Shown: positions 1 through 5,709 of the stretch, in pieces
Layout: every line of letters begins with the position of its first letter
How positions within the stretch are numbered: the first letter of the stretch is position 1
Source: JBFLYE01 sp040756715 [NCBI: bacterium]
GTDB lineage: Bacteria; UBA9089; UBA9088
Assembly: GCA_040756715.1 (NCBI GenBank)
Contig: JBFLYE010000143.1
Location: forward strand, 1-5,709
Length of the DNA stretch: 5,709 nt
Direction of reading: 5' to 3'
Notes under the pieces: model-generated
The model's database searches: none
What the model was told of the DNA's origin: nothing
The model's input: only the letters and a program-made list of their open reading frames with translations
Program-made: the position numbers and the translations under genes

Positions 1-6
1 CCCTCC
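1..6 (-). promoter_or_regulatory. Probable ribosome binding site of a gene beyond the left edge
   Basis: The stop of the 105-residue gene reads TAG and runs directly into GGAGGG (TAGGAGGG, positions 8-1), sharing the G. The same motif serves the other two internal gene starts of the window, so another minus-strand gene most likely begins a few bases outside the window. Its start codon is not visible. Confidence 0.6.
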
Positions 7-323
7 TAAGCCAGAAATATCTTTATGCTGCCGGATTGGACGCCGGAAACGCCGACACAGATATTGTCAAACCATTCTCCCTCACCGGAAAAGGCCTTAT
101 TAATGTTCTGATTAGCCGTTACACAAGTCTGGTTGAATAATGGCTGCGTCAATCCGGTATCCGTGTAAATATCAGCCGTATGGCCTATAGTGGTAGGCCG
201 AACCCATTCAATGGATTTTATCTTAAATTGTCCCCCTGTCGGATACTCCATCGTTGTTTTAAGGTCTATTGCACTGGTGAATGTATCCAGATGAATCGGG
301 TTTCTATCGTAAATGTTTGCCAT
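6..323 (-). CDS. Small beta-rich phage protein, probable accessory virion protein
   Basis: This 105-residue protein begins 13 bases after the giant gene's stop, with GGAGGG five bases before its ATG, so it belongs to the same transcript. It has no signal peptide or membrane helix. The pattern of short alternating hydrophobic stretches (FKIKSIEWV at 33-41, ADIYTD at 50-55, SIKIFLA at 99-105) with Gly/Thr/Asn turns suggests an all-beta fold. Other marks are TTIGHTADI (44-52), C67 and C89 (the only cysteines encoded in the window), and EWFDNI (83-88). Short proteins of this look are common in phage structural gene clusters and are usually annotated hypothetical. A capsid decoration, tail accessory or fibre-associated role is possible, but nothing here decides between them. 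The stop codon TAG lies inside the next ribosome binding site, which places the gene mid-operon. Confidence 0.85.
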   Translation of the reverse strand: MANIYDRNPIHLDTFTSAIDLKTTMEYPTGGQFKIKSIEWVRPTTIGHTADIYTDTGLTQPLFNQTCVTANQNINKAFSGEGEWFDNICVGVSGVQSGSIKIFLA

Positions 324-328
324 GATAA

Positions 329-334
329 CCCTCC
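329..334 (-). promoter_or_regulatory. Ribosome binding site of the 105-residue gene
   Basis: GGAGGG lies in the 13-base gap after the giant gene's TGA (339-337), with five bases (TTATC) before the ATG at 323. The gap is too short for a promoter or terminator, so this gene is read from the upstream transcript. Confidence 0.87.
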
Positions 335-336
335 GC

Positions 337-3300
337 TCACTTTAATATTATCCGTCTTTCCTTTCTAAATTGACGGCGCAATTCTCTCTCCTCCGTCTCA
401 ATATCCAGCCCGGTCAGATCACGGATCAAAACATCTTTCTGCGCCTCAACTACTTCATCTATATATGTCTTCATTTGTTTTTCATCAATAAGCCCGTGAA
501 CAACCCCTGTTGATAAGGCATCTATGAACCGATTAAATTCCGTGTCATTGAGTTCTCTTTTGCCTACAATATCCATAATTTCTTTCAGGCTTTTATTTAC
601 ATACTGATCCGGCTTGGATTCTCTTATGACTTGTTTTATTAGGGGGATTTTACCGAATTCCAATTCTTCTTCTTTAACAGCTTTTGCTACAGTCTCCGGC
701 AATCCAATGCCCAATTCATAAAAGCCACCAAGATATTGTCGCAAAGCATAGTCAATATCGTTAGGACTTACATCTGCTGCCCCGTTAGTCAGCTTATTCA
801 TGTATTCGGCAGTTAGCTTAGAATATTCGGGGGCATTGGAAAAATATCGTGTATATGCCCAATTAGGCGTTCGATCATATCTGTCTTCGGGATGAATCGG
901 GCCGCCATACCAGCCCTGATTGGCCGCTATATCCAAAAACGGTTTTATTTGGTGCGGGGCCAGAGAAACCATATCTGTTTCTACCGGAGAAAAGGCATTT
1001 GTAACTGTTCTCATCACGGACTGAACCGCCTCTTTTTCCGTCTTTTTACCCATTGTTATATCGGCAAGGTTACTTCCTATTGACCACGGGATATTATAGC
1101 CGTAAGGCAGCACCCAGTATGTAAGCTGCTTATCTCCCACTGGAAAGGTTACGGAAGTATTTTTGGCAAAATCGGATATATAATTATCCTGTTCCGAATC
1201 CATCTGATTAGATAACCATCTGGTCATATACCCTGCCGTAGCCAGCCCTGCCATAGTTGTAATAAACAATTTTCTTCCGTGCGGGCTGGCTGCCGTTCGT
1301 AATATCTTGGAGGTCCCCTGAACAGCCGGGTTAAAAAACATATAAAAAGCGCCAAAAAGCTGACTGGCTTCACCTTGTTTGGCAAAATTAATAGTTAAAT
1401 CTGAAGCGGCATGTAGGGCCGCCTTCTCAGGAAATCCTCTCTTGGTTAAATTTTCAAAAGTAGATAATCGGATACCCAATTCGACAGTAGATTGGACATC
1501 ATCAATTAATTTATCTACATACCGGCCTGCATTTTTTATCTTTTCTATGCCTTCTCCTTTTATTTGGCGTTCCAGTTCGTATAGGCTTTTTTCTGCCTTT
1601 AACATGCTTTCCCCGTATAGATGGCCTACCCGACCACCAATTTTCAGGAAATGATCTACCCCAGCATCATATCTTTTGCCTCTTAAGTGCAAAAGAAGCC
1701 GTTTTTGTGATGTCGGAAGATTTTTTATAATATCTCTTCTTAATGCCTTGCCTTTTTCTTTAAGTAGACTTTTTTCAACACCAAGGTTTATTAGGGCTTC
1801 TCCCGTATCTCGTTCAAAGTTTCTCAATAAAAAGTCTAGGCGATATTTGGTAACCGCCGATTGCATGAACTTTAAGGGCAATTTGGCAATCCTTAGATAT
1901 TTCATTACTTCCGGGATGGAAGATATGTTCTGGTTTTTAAGGGCCCTGGCAATAAGGGGGTCTTTTATTTTTATAATAACGTTTTTACCGTTTATTTTGG
2001 TGCCTATCTCATCCGCTTTTAATTTTAACCTTTTCCCCCATACTGTTTGGAGTTCTCCTTTTATGTTCACCTGTCCTATGGGCATCATTTTGGAGGGTTT
2101 TATCTCAAAAATATCCTTTAGATATTCCGGGAATTCTTTGGTCAGCTTTATGATGGTGCGTCCTGCTTCTGCTTCCAAGGCTCTGATCTGTGCCCTTTTC
2201 AAATTCTGGAAGGTATTGCTTAGCGGTGAAATTACCCGTCTATGGCTGCCTTTGGCTCTTTTATGTTCAGGCCCATAAACGTCTATTCCCCGGCCTGAAC
2301 TGGTCATGCCGGAAAATTCTCCCTTATCGCTCATGTCTCGATAAAGAGAAACAAACCAATCATACATATCCTTGTAAGTATTATATTCTTTCTCGGTTAT
2401 AAGACCGTTTTCATATTCGAAATCCAATGTCTCTTTTACAAGTTTTCTGTGTTCCTGCGCCATTATCTGCAAATCAAGCATTTTGCCTTTATATTTGTCT
2501 TTCAATCCTTCCATTATCTTGACAGCATCTGCATTAGTCATGCCGCTTAATCCTTCCTCTTCCATACCATTAGCTGCCAGACGTTTTTTATTCATCTCTG
2601 TATTGCGTTCTTTGGAATGAAGGGCATGCAAATAACTATCAAAATCTTCCAAGTCTATTTTTTTATCCACTAATTTTTGCAGGAAAGCTTGTTCCTGTTC
2701 TTGTACCCTTGACACAGCCTCCGCCTTTACCCTAGGGAGCCTGCTTATTTCGTAATAAATATCCAGATCGGCGGGGACATCCAATCCCATTTTCCTCATT
2801 TCATTTCTCAACTGTTTTATGCGAATGTTTTTATCTTCCATAATCCGTCTGAATTTCTGGAATGCCGTTTCTTCTGGTAGCGTAATAGCGCCTTTTTTGG
2901 AAGGTTCTTCCTTAAACGCCTTGTATGCTTTTATGCTTTCAACAACATCCTGAGAAGAACCTTCTCTCTGTATCCTTTTCACCTCAGCCGCTATTTGGGC
3001 CTCCATATCCTTTTTATAGGATTCAGCGAATTTTCGGGATTGTTTCTCTATCTCGCCAAACCCCATGAAGGAAAGGGTTGTGCTGCCTTTGGGGTTGGGA
3101 ATAGATTCCTTGGTGAAAATATCCTTCTCCGGCATTCTGGTCTTGGTAGGGGTTAAATACTTTGCAAATAGGTCTTCAAGCGATTTAGGAAGTTTTTCAC
3201 CGTTTAAATATTCTCCACCATCTATGGCGATTTCTTCATGATGGAAGTGATTTTGTATGATCCATTCTTTGCTATATCCCTTGGCTTCCCATTCAGCCTT

Positions 3301-4989
3301 TTTTATTTCGGCGTACTCATCAAACAGTTTATCCTTATTGGGTAAGCTTTCAATAACCACATGCGCTATTTCGTGATTGGCATACTTTGGGTCTGCCATA
3401 TATTTTTTATCCGCAAATACAACCCTTTTTCCGCGCCAGTCTATTTGTCCTTCATAAGTGTGGCCTTCCTTAACCCTTGTTATGCCGACATCAAACTTCC
3501 ATCCTTCTGGTAATAAGTCTGTTCTGATTTTCGATGGGGCTTCCTTCATTCCCCTCGGCTGCTTGGTCTTTGCCTCGGCCTTCTTTACTCCCTCGGCAAC
3601 CTCTTTTCCTAGTGCCTCATTTATAGCTTTTTCCGTTTGAGGTCCATCTGCCAATTTGAGCCTTTGGGCATTTTCCCTCGCCTCGGACATAAGTTTATTG
3701 GCTACATCATTCTTCCCCTTTTTAGCCATAGCTTTGGCTATATTGACCTTCTGTGTCACGGCATCATCAACAATGGCCTTGACTTGTGCATCCTCAGCTA
3801 TTATTTTGCCTCGTTTCAGAAGTTCCACCTGATTTGGCTTGCCTACAGCATTAGATAAGCGTTCAGGAAGAGATTCTCTACTTTTTGCCAAAGATTCAGA
3901 AGGCATTCCTGCCTTAGCTCCCAATGCTTCCCCAAGTTGTTCGGCGATGTCTCTTTCTACCATGGGCCTTTTCTGTGGGACTTGCACCCATTTGCCGTTT
4001 ACAAAAGCCAACTCGGGCAATTCAGCCTTTTCTACATCGCTCAAGGTAGAGGCAATTACTTTTTGCCGCTTTAAAACTGCATCAGAAAGCATTTTCCTGA
4101 ATTTGGCTTCTTGTTCTTTTTTAAGCCCTAATTCTTTGCTTAATTCAGAAGCCCGCCTATTTGCCTCCCATTTAATTATAGAATCCCTAGTCCCAGGCTT
4201 CCAAGTAAAGATTGCATTAAGCCCATAATCAAAAACCTTTTGTGCCAGACTGCGGTCATTCAGAATGGCTTCAATAGGATTTTGCCCTTTTGTTAAATCT
4301 ATTCCCGCTGTAGCCGCACCAAATCGTAATATCTTGGACAATATCGGTTTCCCCGGAATATCTACCAGCCCGATTACGCCAAATATTCCGCCTACTGCAG
4401 CCCCGTGTTGGGCTGCATCCCATCTGAGTTTTAGATTTTCCTGTAGAGTATCTCCGCCATGTTCTAACAAGGCAGAGGCGGAACCTAATGCCATTGCCTG
4501 CTTGATTATTTCTTTTACCGCAAAGCCTTTGGGAGTTTTAACGGCTATTTTGCTGAGCATCTTTGTAACGCCTTTTTCTACTGTCTTATACGGCGTCATA
4601 AATCCGGTAAGCGATCCTAACGCCCCGCCTATTTCCCCAGCTTCGCTCATAGTAGCTAATTCAGGGGTAGGTTGTCCCGTCAGTTTCCCAATTAGTCTGG
4701 GAGCGCCCCAAGAAGCCATCTCTGCCGCTTCCCTGCCAAACTGTAAGGGGACATCTACCGCTTTGGCTATATACTTTTTTGTCTCCGGTTGTGCTAATGG
4801 GGCTACAATATCCGCTATTTTCTCCTGGATGGGCTTGCTTACTATCCAATCTCTGGTCGGTTCCGGCAGAATATCCAATGCAGCCCCTACCAGAGAGAAT
4901 GGCTTCTCAACATCTTCCCTAAGGGATATACGTATTCCTTTAGAAGGTGATGGTTTTATATCTTCTTTCAGGGATACCTTGAAAGGCAT
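337..4989 (-). CDS. Giant phage polyvalent/ejection-type protein with zincin metallopeptidase and LPD38-like region
   Basis: This 1550-residue protein is probably a virion protein delivered with phage DNA. Seen in sequence: a duplicated motif (residues 4-13 and 20-30); Gly/Ala-rich hydrophobic helices (about 118-131 and 197-209); charged helices to about 485; a zincin-like domain (about 490-614) with H539-E540-H543 and E585/E586 as possible third ligand; a Lys/Glu-rich helical region (about 640-900) with a HALHSKERN motif (788-796), SGMT (815-818) and VSLYRD (880-885); LLRNFERD at 1054-1061; FNPAVQGT at 1219-1226; a hydrophobic helix at about 1239-1257; IKP..D (1348-1352) and GGPIHPE (1362-1368); and a basic C-terminal tail. 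From family knowledge, the 780-1430 motif series resembles large phage proteins annotated PLxRFG or LPD38. I placed the start at 4989 instead of 5016: the ATG at 4989 has GGAGGA six bases upstream, and the ATG at 5016 has none. There are no cysteines. The peptidase may process the protein itself, scaffold or host targets; this is inference. Confidence 0.9.
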   Translation of the reverse strand: MPFKVSLKEDIKPSPSKGIRISLREDVEKPFSLVGAALDILPEPTRDWIVSKPIQEKIADIVAPLAQPETKKYIAKAVDVPLQFGREAAEMASWGAPRLIGKLTGQPTPELATMSEAGEIGGALGSLTGFMTPYKTVEKGVTKMLSKIAVKTPKGFAVKEIIKQAMALGSASALLEHGGDTLQENLKLRWDAAQHGAAVGGIFGVIGLVDIPGKPILSKILRFGAATAGIDLTKGQNPIEAILNDRSLAQKVFDYGLNAIFTWKPGTRDSIIKWEANRRASELSKELGLKKEQEAKFRKMLSDAVLKRQKVIASTLSDVEKAELPELAFVNGKWVQVPQKRPMVERDIAEQLGEALGAKAGMPSESLAKSRESLPERLSNAVGKPNQVELLKRGKIIAEDAQVKAIVDDAVTQKVNIAKAMAKKGKNDVANKLMSEARENAQRLKLADGPQTEKAINEALGKEVAEGVKKAEAKTKQPRGMKEAPSKIRTDLLPEGWKFDVGITRVKEGHTYEGQIDWRGKRVVFADKKYMADPKYANHEIAHVVIESLPNKDKLFDEYAEIKKAEWEAKGYSKEWIIQNHFHHEEIAIDGGEYLNGEKLPKSLEDLFAKYLTPTKTRMPEKDIFTKESIPNPKGSTTLSFMGFGEIEKQSRKFAESYKKDMEAQIAAEVKRIQREGSSQDVVESIKAYKAFKEEPSKKGAITLPEETAFQKFRRIMEDKNIRIKQLRNEMRKMGLDVPADLDIYYEISRLPRVKAEAVSRVQEQEQAFLQKLVDKKIDLEDFDSYLHALHSKERNTEMNKKRLAANGMEEEGLSGMTNADAVKIMEGLKDKYKGKMLDLQIMAQEHRKLVKETLDFEYENGLITEKEYNTYKDMYDWFVSLYRDMSDKGEFSGMTSSGRGIDVYGPEHKRAKGSHRRVISPLSNTFQNLKRAQIRALEAEAGRTIIKLTKEFPEYLKDIFEIKPSKMMPIGQVNIKGELQTVWGKRLKLKADEIGTKINGKNVIIKIKDPLIARALKNQNISSIPEVMKYLRIAKLPLKFMQSAVTKYRLDFLLRNFERDTGEALINLGVEKSLLKEKGKALRRDIIKNLPTSQKRLLLHLRGKRYDAGVDHFLKIGGRVGHLYGESMLKAEKSLYELERQIKGEGIEKIKNAGRYVDKLIDDVQSTVELGIRLSTFENLTKRGFPEKAALHAASDLTINFAKQGEASQLFGAFYMFFNPAVQGTSKILRTAASPHGRKLFITTMAGLATAGYMTRWLSNQMDSEQDNYISDFAKNTSVTFPVGDKQLTYWVLPYGYNIPWSIGSNLADITMGKKTEKEAVQSVMRTVTNAFSPVETDMVSLAPHQIKPFLDIAANQGWYGGPIHPEDRYDRTPNWAYTRYFSNAPEYSKLTAEYMNKLTNGAADVSPNDIDYALRQYLGGFYELGIGLPETVAKAVKEEELEFGKIPLIKQVIRESKPDQYVNKSLKEIMDIVGKRELNDTEFNRFIDALSTGVVHGLIDEKQMKTYIDEVVEAQKDVLIRDLTGLDIETEERELRRQFRKERRIILK
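700..1347 (-). other. LPD38-like C-terminal region of the giant protein
   Basis: Residues about 1215-1430. In order it shows FFNPAVQGT (1218-1226), a hydrophobic helix (about 1239-1257), acidic DSEQDNYISD, a strand-rich section with YWVLPYGYNIPW, then PHQIKPFLDIAANQGWYGG and PIHPEDR, and finally SPNDIDYALRQYLGG (1408-1422). This succession matches what I recall of LPD38 proteins: a phenylalanine/asparagine 'FFNxAxQG' motif, a 'KPxxExxxN...GxPI' motif and a closing 'SPxxIexxlxxyxGG'. The match is made from memory. LPD38 has no known activity and occurs in very large phage proteins, often together with enzyme domains. Confidence 0.65.
3148..3522 (-). other. Zincin-type metallopeptidase domain inside the giant protein
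   Basis: Residues about 490-614. The classic HExxH helix appears as HEIAH (H539, E540, H543, codons 3375-3361), followed by hydrophobic VVIE. It is preceded by two probable beta strands (GQIDW and KRVVFADKK) and an acidic/proline turn (ADPKYAN), the usual strand-then-helix layout of zincins. About 40 residues later comes HFHHEEIAIDGGEYL (581-595), where E585 or E586 on a predicted helix is the likely third zinc ligand, as in gluzincin-like enzymes. H581, H583 and H584 are alternatives. All elements needed for an active enzyme seem present. Polyvalent proteins of phages and conjugative elements are known to carry zincin peptidase domains. The substrate is unknown. Confidence 0.72.
4900..4980 (-). 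repeat. Imperfect duplicated motif at the N-terminus of the giant protein
   Basis: Residues 4-13 read KVSLKEDIKP and residues 20-30 read RISLREDVEKP. The shared pattern is basic-(V/I)-S-L-basic-E-D-(I/V)-x-P, separated by a short Ser/Pro/Lys linker (14-19). The underlying bases share only short blocks such as TATCCCT and GAAGAT, so the duplication is old or is maintained at the protein level. Confidence 0.6.
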
Positions 4990-5693
4990 TAATATTCCTC
5001 CATTTGCAGTCCCCATTTATCCATAAACTTCTTGACATCAGGTCGGTTGAGATAAAGACGCTGTTTAGCATCGGGCATCCCTTTTAACGTCTTTTCCAGG
5101 CTTTTAGCCGCCTCAATTCGTTGGTCTTTACCATAATTCGTAGATACAGATGATTTTTGGTTAACGCCAAACTTCTTTTTGATTTTTGCGCCGATAATGG
5201 TTTGTAATAACTGCGCTATTTCATCAACATTGCCGCCAAACATCTCCTTGTATTTTAAGCCTATTGCGTTGGCTTCTTCTGCACTTAATTTCCCTGCTAT
5301 TACTTTATTGGGGGCTACGCCTGCAGCCTGCGCTGCTATCAAAATATTCTTATCTGCCCTGACTGATTCATCTTTTGCCTTGCTCGTCTGTGCCTGAATA
5401 TGGGCCACATCAGCCCGTTGCTTCGCTAGGTCTTCCGGGGAAGGTATTTTATAATTCTGTATGCTATATTGTTTTGCCCGTGGAGATTTCAAACTGCTTA
5501 GTTTGGCTTGCATATTCAATAACTTCATATAGTTCTGGCTGGTGGGCTTGGTTTTATATGCTTCATATGCCTTATTGAATCCTTCTTCCACAGTTTGGAA
5601 AAATTCTTCCGGGTCATAAATGGCAGATAAATTCATGGGCTTCAATCCAAAGGGGTTGGCTACATTTTGGTTATATTGATCTACCAGATTCAT
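4989..5693 (-). CDS. Hypothetical helical protein, candidate small ejection/internal virion protein
   Basis: I do not recognise this 234-residue protein. It has no signal peptide and no clear membrane span. Residues 1-27 are rich in Asn and Pro. Residues 28-66, 86-124 and 136-174 look like amphipathic helices separated by Pro/Gly breaks (K83-P86, G125-P128, G153). The stretch around 117-127 is Ala-rich and residues 169-174 are a Lys cluster. It has no cysteine and only one tryptophan (W227). The frame stays open from the ATG at 5693 to the window edge at 5709, so the true start could lie upstream. I kept this ATG because a GGGAG lies 11 bases before it and a TAG in another frame ends two bases before it, as if an upstream gene stopped there. 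Its stop overlaps the start of the giant gene, so the two are probably made together. A role as the giant protein's partner or chaperone in the virion is inference from context only. Confidence 0.8.
   Translation of the reverse strand: MNLVDQYNQNVANPFGLKPMNLSAIYDPEEFFQTVEEGFNKAYEAYKTKPTSQNYMKLLNMQAKLSSLKSPRAKQYSIQNYKIPSPEDLAKQRADVAHIQAQTSKAKDESVRADKNILIAAQAAGVAPNKVIAGKLSAEEANAIGLKYKEMFGGNVDEIAQLLQTIIGAKIKKKFGVNQKSSVSTNYGKDQRIEAAKSLEKTLKGMPDAKQRLYLNRPDVKKFMDKWGLQMEEY
4996..5001 (-). promoter_or_regulatory. Ribosome binding site of the giant gene
   Basis: GGAGGA lies inside the last codons of the upstream gene, with six bases (ATATTA) before the ATG at 4989. The upstream stop TAA and this ATG share one base (TAATG), a layout typical of translational coupling. 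This site fixes the start at 4989 and not at the in-frame ATG nine codons earlier. Confidence 0.88.
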
Positions 5694-5704
5694 GCCTAAC
5701 TGTT

Positions 5705-5709
5705 CTCCC
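5705..5709 (-). promoter_or_regulatory. Possible weak ribosome binding site of the 234-residue gene
   Basis: GGGAG lies at the very edge of the window, 11 bases before the ATG at 5693. That spacing is longer than for the other two genes (five and six bases). It is the only candidate visible, and the motif may extend beyond the window. If the true start lies upstream, this is coding sequence. Confidence 0.35.

Noticed and set aside
324-336. Possible terminator or promoter between the giant gene and the 105-residue gene
   Set aside because: The gap is 13 bases and is filled by the ribosome binding site. No hairpin or promoter elements fit.
1676-2278. Open frame of 200 codons on the plus strand
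   Set aside because: Antisense to well-supported parts of the giant gene (including the RNFERD region). No ribosome binding site. The Phe/Leu/Ser-rich translation reflects the Lys/Glu/Arg-rich complement and is not a membrane protein.
2998-3003. Internal GGAGGC on the minus strand as a possible internal start in the giant gene
   Set aside because: No ATG, GTG or TTG lies at a workable distance downstream in the reading frame.
3839-4228. Open frame of 129 codons on the plus strand
   Set aside because: Shadow of the charged helical region of the giant gene, with no start signal and no recognisable motif.
4661-4849. Short minus-strand frame within the giant gene
   Set aside because: Out of frame with the supported gene, only 62 codons, no ribosome binding site and low-information composition.
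337-4989. Lysozyme or lytic transglycosylase domain in the giant protein, as in T7 gp16
   Set aside because: No catalytic-Glu motif of the SLT or lysozyme type in a suitable context was seen. The only enzyme-like motif is HEIAH.
4265-5026. Open frame of 253 codons on the plus strand
   Set aside because: It lies entirely opposite the giant gene, has no ribosome binding site, and its translation (Pro/Ser/Ala/Ile-rich without domain pattern) is what the complement of a Lys/Glu/Gly-rich coding region gives.
1-5709. CRISPR arrays, tRNA genes, insertion sequence ends, template/variable repeats of a diversity-generating system
   Set aside because: No regularly spaced repeats, cloverleaf sequence, terminal inverted repeats or adenine-targeted repeat pair was found. 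The window is almost fully coding on one strand.

Overview
The window is gene-dense with every supported gene on the minus strand. It reads as part of a late (virion) operon of a tailed bacterial virus, free or integrated as a prophage. This rests on protein content, not on any hallmark gene: no terminase, portal or capsid gene is visible, so lineage and host cannot be named. Base composition looks moderately AT-rich, the proteins are rich in lysine, and the ribosome binding sites are strong GGAGG types, which fits a bacterial host.

Layout in transcription order (right to left). (1) At 5693-4989 lies a 234-residue, mostly helical, basic protein of unknown function. Its frame stays open to the right window edge. 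(2) At 4989-337 lies a giant 1550-residue protein. Its ATG overlaps the stop codon of the first gene by one base (TAATG). It carries a duplicated N-terminal motif, glycine-rich hydrophobic helices, a central zincin-type metallopeptidase domain (HEIAH), a long charged helical region, and a C-terminal part that looks like the large polyvalent protein-associated domain LPD38. (3) At 323-6 lies a 105-residue, probably beta-rich small protein. Its stop codon is embedded in another GGAGGG site, so a further gene very probably begins just left of the window.

The likeliest reading is an ejection (internal virion protein) module of a short-tailed phage: a small helical partner, a very large multi-domain protein delivered with the DNA, and a small accessory structural protein, all translationally coupled. 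The central peptidase stands where other ejection proteins carry a murein-degrading domain. Both upstream proteins contain no cysteine at all, which would suit export in an unfolded state. The family assignments come from motif recognition by eye and not from a database search. There is no intergenic stretch longer than 13 bases, and I see no RNA gene, mobile element, CRISPR array, promoter or terminator.
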